Of a stretch of 63,674 nt of DNA, positions 60,727 through 63,674 are shown piece after piece. The notes beneath the pieces were generated by a model, which was given only the letters and a program-made list of their open reading frames with translations, was not told the DNA's origin and did no database searches. Each line of letters begins with the position of its first letter. Within the stretch, counting starts at the first letter, position 1. Origin of the DNA: Gemmatimonadota bacterium (GTDB lineage Bacteria > Gemmatimonadota > Gemmatimonadetes > Gemmatimonadales > GWC2-71-9); the NCBI GenBank assembly GCA_003222035.1, contig QHUS01000056.1:2578-66251 (forward strand), given 5' to 3'. Made by a program: the position numbers and the translations under genes.

Positions 60727-61409
60727 CGCAACTGCGGGATGCCGAGGCTCGGGCCGCTTCCCGACGGCTTCTCGCGACCAGTGAGCGCGAGCTGCAGCGC
60801 ATCGTCCTGGACATGCACGACGGGCCGGTGCAGGACATCTTCGCGGCACTGTCGCAGCTGCAGGTGCTGGAGCGAGCTCTCGCCGACGACCCGACCGCTG
60901 CGCAACGCGTCAGCCAGGCCGTGGGACTGCTGGAGCGGGCGCTCGGCGAGATCCGCAACTTCATCGGCGCCTTCCGGCCACCAGGGTTCGAGCGACGCGC
61001 GCTCGGCCAGATCATCGAGGGCCTCGCGGTCCAGCATGAGACGCTGACGGAGCAGGCCGTCGAGCTCGAGCTCCCGGGCGACCTCGGAGATTGCGCCCTG
61101 CCGACCAAGATCGCGATCTACCGGATTCTCCAGGAGGCGCTCGCGAACGGCCACCGGCACTCGGGCGCGACCCACCAGCGCGTGAGCGTCGAGCGGCACG
61201 GACCGTCAATCGCCCTCACCGTCTCCGACCAGGGACGCGGCTTTGATCCGCAACGCGTGCTCGCACGCGAGGAGGATGTGGGCGTGGAAGGCGGGCACTT
61301 CGGCCTGCGTGGGATTCAGGATCGGGTGGAGATGCTGGGCGGCTCGTTCACGCTGCAGAGCACGCCGGGCCGCGGCACATCGCTGACCGTGGCGCTGCCG
61401 GCGGAATGA
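60723..61409 (+). CDS. NarL/DesK-type histidine kinase (HisKA_3), no sensor domain
   Basis: A 228-residue kinase with the HisKA_3 box VLDMHDGPVQDIFAALSQ and HATPase elements ILQEALANGHRHSGA and SDQGRGFDP, GGHFGLRGIQDRV. It begins directly with the dimerisation helix, so sensing must come from another protein, possibly the DUF1097 product encoded just upstream. GTG 60723 overlaps that gene's stop. Confidence 0.9.
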   Translation: MTQLRDAEARAASRRLLATSERELQRIVLDMHDGPVQDIFAALSQLQVLERALADDPTAAQRVSQAVGLLERALGEIRNFIGAFRPPGFERRALGQIIEGLAVQHETLTEQAVELELPGDLGDCALPTKIAIYRILQEALANGHRHSGATHQRVSVERHGPSIALTVSDQGRGFDPQRVLAREEDVGVEGGHFGLRGIQDRVEMLGGSFTLQSTPGRGTSLTVALPAE

Positions 61410-61431
61410 CGGGCAGAGGTTGGGGGGGGCC

Positions 61432-62037
61432 ATGATCCGCGTGCTGCTCGCGGACGATCACGCCATCGTGCTGGAAGGCCTGCGGGCGCTGCTCGACGGA
61501 GAGCCCGACATCAAGGTCGCGGCCTGGACCACGGATGGCACCGAAGTGGTGCGATTGGTCGAGCAGCACAAGCCCGACGTAGTCGTCCTCGATCTGGAGC
61601 TCACGACCATCAAGGGCACAGCAGTCATCGCCGCGTTGCGCGAACGGCCTACGCCTCCCAAGGTGCTGGTGCTCACGGCCTACAACGACGGCGAGTCGCT
61701 CCGCTCGGCCCTGGACGCTGGCGCCGAGGGTCTCGCGCTCAAGACCGAGTCGCCCCAGCAGACGCTCACCGCGATCCGCCAGGTGCACGCCGGCCAGCTG
61801 GTGTTCCCGCAGGCGGCGCGGCGCTGGATCGAAGGTCGTCCCGGCGCTCCAGGTGATCTGACGCCGCGCGAGCGCGAGGTCTGGGCCCTCGTCGCCGGAG
61901 GCCTGACCAACCCGCAGATCGCCGAGCGGCTCGGTCTGTCCGATAACACGGTGAAATTCCACGTACAGCATCTCTTTTCGAAGCTCGGGGTCAAGAACCG
62001 CACCGAGGCGGCGCTCAAGTACGCACACGGCCGCTAG
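61432..62037 (+). CDS. NarL/FixJ-type response regulator
   Basis: A 201-residue regulator: receiver domain (LLADDHAIVLEGLRALLDG, VVVLDLELTTIKG with the phospho-acceptor Asp, ALKTES with the conserved Lys) and a LuxR-type HTH (LTPREREVWALVAGGLTNPQ, NTVKFHVQHLFSKLGVKN). ATG 61432 was used as the receiver starts there. It is the expected partner of the kinase encoded 22 bp upstream. Confidence 0.93.
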   Translation: MIRVLLADDHAIVLEGLRALLDGEPDIKVAAWTTDGTEVVRLVEQHKPDVVVLDLELTTIKGTAVIAALRERPTPPKVLVLTAYNDGESLRSALDAGAEGLALKTESPQQTLTAIRQVHAGQLVFPQAARRWIEGRPGAPGDLTPREREVWALVAGGLTNPQIAERLGLSDNTVKFHVQHLFSKLGVKNRTEAALKYAHGR

Positions 62038-62107
62038 GCGGGGCGGCACCTTGACAAGGTGCCATTTCGGCGGGACACTGGAACCTCCACCACCGACCAG
62101 AGGGGTT

Positions 62108-63472
62108 ATGACCGCTCCTGCGCTCGCCGCGAAAGATCTGCGGCGCGTCGTGATCGCCGCAGCAGTCGGGAACGTCATCGAGTGGTACGACTTCTACATC
62201 TTCGGCAGCTTGGCAGCGCTCCTGTCGGTGAAGTTCTTCGCGGCGGGCGCCGCCGGAAGCGCGCTCATCAAGACGGTCGGGACGTTCACCGCCGGGTTCC
62301 TGATCCGCCCGTTCGGAGCCTTCGTCTTCGGCCGCGTCGGCGACATCGTGGGCCGCAAGTACACGTTCCTCATCACGCTGAGCGGCATGGGTTTGGCGAC
62401 GGCCCTCATCGGCGTCGTGCCGAGCTATGCCAACATCGGCGCGACGGCGGGGATTATCCTGTTGTTGCTTCGCCTCATCCAGGGCCTGTGTCTCGGCGGC
62501 GAGTATGGCGGCGCCATCACGTACGTCGCCGAGCATGCGCCGGACGACAAACGGGGCTACTACACCGGCTGGCTCCAGACGTCGCCCACGCTGGGGATCG
62601 TCGTGTCCCTCGTCGTCATTATCGCGACGCGGGAAACGGTGGGGACGGAAGCCTTCAACGCGTGGGGCTGGCGGATCCCGTTCCTGCTCTCACTGCTCAT
62701 GGTGGCGATCGCCATCTACATCCGGCTGCAGCTGCAGGAGACGCCGATCTTCCAGGCCATCAAGGCGAGAGGACAGACATCGACCAATCCGTGGCGCGAG
62801 GCTTTCTGGAGTGAGAACATCAGATACGTGCTGATCGCCAGCGTCGTCGTGATCGGTGAGGGGGTCGTGTGGTACAGCGGTCAGTTCTGGGCGCTGTATT
62901 TCATCCAGCAAGTACAGAAGCCGGACGTCCTCACTCCGGCCATCATCACCGGCGCCGCGCTGCTCATCGCCACACCGTCGCTCATCTTTTTCGGCTGGCT
63001 CTCGGACCGGATCGGCCGCAAGCCGATTATCCTCGCGGGCTTCTTGCTCGCGGCCGTCACGTACTACCCGCTGTACAACACGCTCGGCAACGCCGCCAAC
63101 CCGGCGAACATCAACTACCCGTTGTCGATCTTGATCGTGGCGATCATGGTCAGCTACGTGGGGATGGTGTACGGTCCGATCGGGGCGTTCCTGGCCGAGT
63201 ACTTCCCGGCGCGCATCCGGTACTCGTCCGTGTCGGTGCCGTATCACATCGGCAACGGCTGGGGTGGCGGACTGGTGCCCGTCATCACGACGGCGGCGTA
63301 CGTGACCGCGCAGACGGCGGGGCTATCCATGTCCCAGAGCCTGGGCCATGCACTCGTCTATCCCATCGCCGTGCCGGCAATAGCCTTCGTGCTCAGCCTG
63401 TTCCTGATGCCCGAGACGCGCAAGATCAGCATCTGGCAGCCCTCGGAGGTGCGGGCGGGCGCGAGAGGCTGA
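62108..63472 (+). CDS. MHS family MFS transporter
   Basis: A 454-residue metabolite:H+ symporter with 12 membrane segments and the family signatures GNVIEWYDFYIFGSLAALLS, FLIRPFGAFVFGRVGDIVGR, QGLCLGGEYGGAITYVAEHA and GWLSDRIGRKP. Relatives carry organic acids such as ketoglutarate, citrate or shikimate. ATG 62108 was chosen because homology begins within 15 residues. It neighbours a lactate permease fragment, suggesting organic acid uptake. Confidence 0.92.
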   Translation: MTAPALAAKDLRRVVIAAAVGNVIEWYDFYIFGSLAALLSVKFFAAGAAGSALIKTVGTFTAGFLIRPFGAFVFGRVGDIVGRKYTFLITLSGMGLATALIGVVPSYANIGATAGIILLLLRLIQGLCLGGEYGGAITYVAEHAPDDKRGYYTGWLQTSPTLGIVVSLVVIIATRETVGTEAFNAWGWRIPFLLSLLMVAIAIYIRLQLQETPIFQAIKARGQTSTNPWREAFWSENIRYVLIASVVVIGEGVVWYSGQFWALYFIQQVQKPDVLTPAIITGAALLIATPSLIFFGWLSDRIGRKPIILAGFLLAAVTYYPLYNTLGNAANPANINYPLSILIVAIMVSYVGMVYGPIGAFLAEYFPARIRYSSVSVPYHIGNGWGGGLVPVITTAAYVTAQTAGLSMSQSLGHALVYPIAVPAIAFVLSLFLMPETRKISIWQPSEVRAGARG

Positions 63473-63503
63473 AAACAACAGTAGGGGCGACGACGCAAGA
63501 CTT

Positions 63504-63531
63504 GTAGGGGCGCAGCATGCTGCGCCCCTAC
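63504..63531. repeat. Perfect 28-bp palindrome downstream of MHS transporter
   Basis: Fourteen bases, GTAGGGGCGCAGCA, are followed by their exact reverse complement. A partial direct repeat, GTAGGGGCGACGACG, lies at 63481. It sits between convergent genes. No T tract follows, so a REP-like mobile repeat or bidirectional terminator are both possible. Confidence 0.6.
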
Positions 63532-63544
63532 TGTATTGCGCCCA

Positions 63545-63674
63545 TCACTTCACGATCGTGAGGCCGTGCGGCACGGCGCCCGGGAAGACGTAGGCGTACA
63601 TCAGGACGATCAGCCCCACGACCGCACCCAGCGCGACCGAATGCCAGAACACCCACCGGAAAATCGTCCCCTCG
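63545..63674 (-). CDS. L-lactate permease (LctP family), C-terminal fragment cut by window edge
   Basis: The final 42 residues of a minus-strand gene: [20 protein letters not shown] followed by a hydrophobic segment with [10 protein letters not shown] and a short tail ending TIVK. This closely follows the end of LctP/LldP/GlcA lactate-glycolate permeases (EGxLFRxxxxHS...QAYxxxW). The rest lies beyond the right edge. Confidence 0.7.
   Translation of the reverse strand, partial: EGTIFRWVFWHSVALGAVVGLIVLMYAYVFPGAVPHGLTIVK

Overview
The window is a GC-rich bacterial chromosome segment, densely packed with genes on both strands. No tRNA, rRNA, CRISPR array, insertion sequence or phage gene was seen. 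The gene content suggests Gemmatimonadota: an Oar-type TonB-dependent receptor with a carboxypeptidase-regulatory N-terminus, LptF/LptG, ECF sigma factors with small zinc-finger or CBM48-bearing anti-sigma factors, HmuY-like and DUF5679 proteins, and widespread ATGA/GTGA stop-start overlaps. This assignment is an inference from gene content, not a database match.

Layout. 1-4563 (minus): a GT2 glycosyltransferase (cut by the window edge), a methyltransferase and a PilS/PilR-like two-component pair. 4735-12164: a secreted JAMM-motif protein, an R2-like oxidase, the type IV pilus motor genes pilB-pilT-pilC, a ComEA-like protein and an M28 peptidase. 12222-14815: lptF-lptG. 14837-22729: an Oar-like receptor, an APC permease, a sigma region-2-only protein, heme A synthase, an M24 peptidase and a possible V4R-like protein. 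22800-28560: one compact eight-gene plus-strand operon (ECF sigma, zinc anti-sigma, DUF92 membrane protein, GGR-like flavoenzyme, flavin reductase, methyltransferase, SRPBCC protein, FabF-like ketosynthase). I regard this as the best candidate for an undescribed pathway.

28567-34848: hemB-hemC-hemD, a TPR protein, and a ccmA-ccmB-ccmC-ccmD cytochrome c maturation block coupled to a CheY-like regulator and followed upstream by a STAS protein. The ccmD gene is only 36 codons long. 35029-40591: acetyl-CoA synthetase, the Kup potassium transporter, and a VKOR/DsbA oxidative folding pair. 40742-48931: small and envelope proteins, a CDP-alcohol phosphotransferase, a CNMP-binding protein, an Ig-like lipoprotein, a SpeD homologue without its catalytic residues, DoxX, a TPR protein and ArgJ. 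48928-52423: an ECF sigma/anti-sigma-CBM48 pair, a thioredoxin-fold lipoprotein, a CDGSH protein and a DUF5679 zinc ribbon. 52473-63674: a HmuY-like protein coupled to P5C dehydrogenase, a VOC protein, an M28 peptidase, a histidine kinase, a NagB-PIG-L fusion followed by DUF1097 and a NarL-type two-component system, an MHS transporter, and the C-terminus of a lactate permease.

Themes. Heme supply and use recurs (hemBCD, ccmABCD, ctaA, HmuY-like). Envelope and redox functions are also frequent (Lpt, Oar receptor, VKOR/DsbA, DoxX, OsmC). In-frame G/C-rich simple repeats have expanded linkers or termini in several proteins. Gene starts were chosen from Shine-Dalgarno sequences, stop-start overlaps and family alignment from memory; all numbers given were counted by hand.
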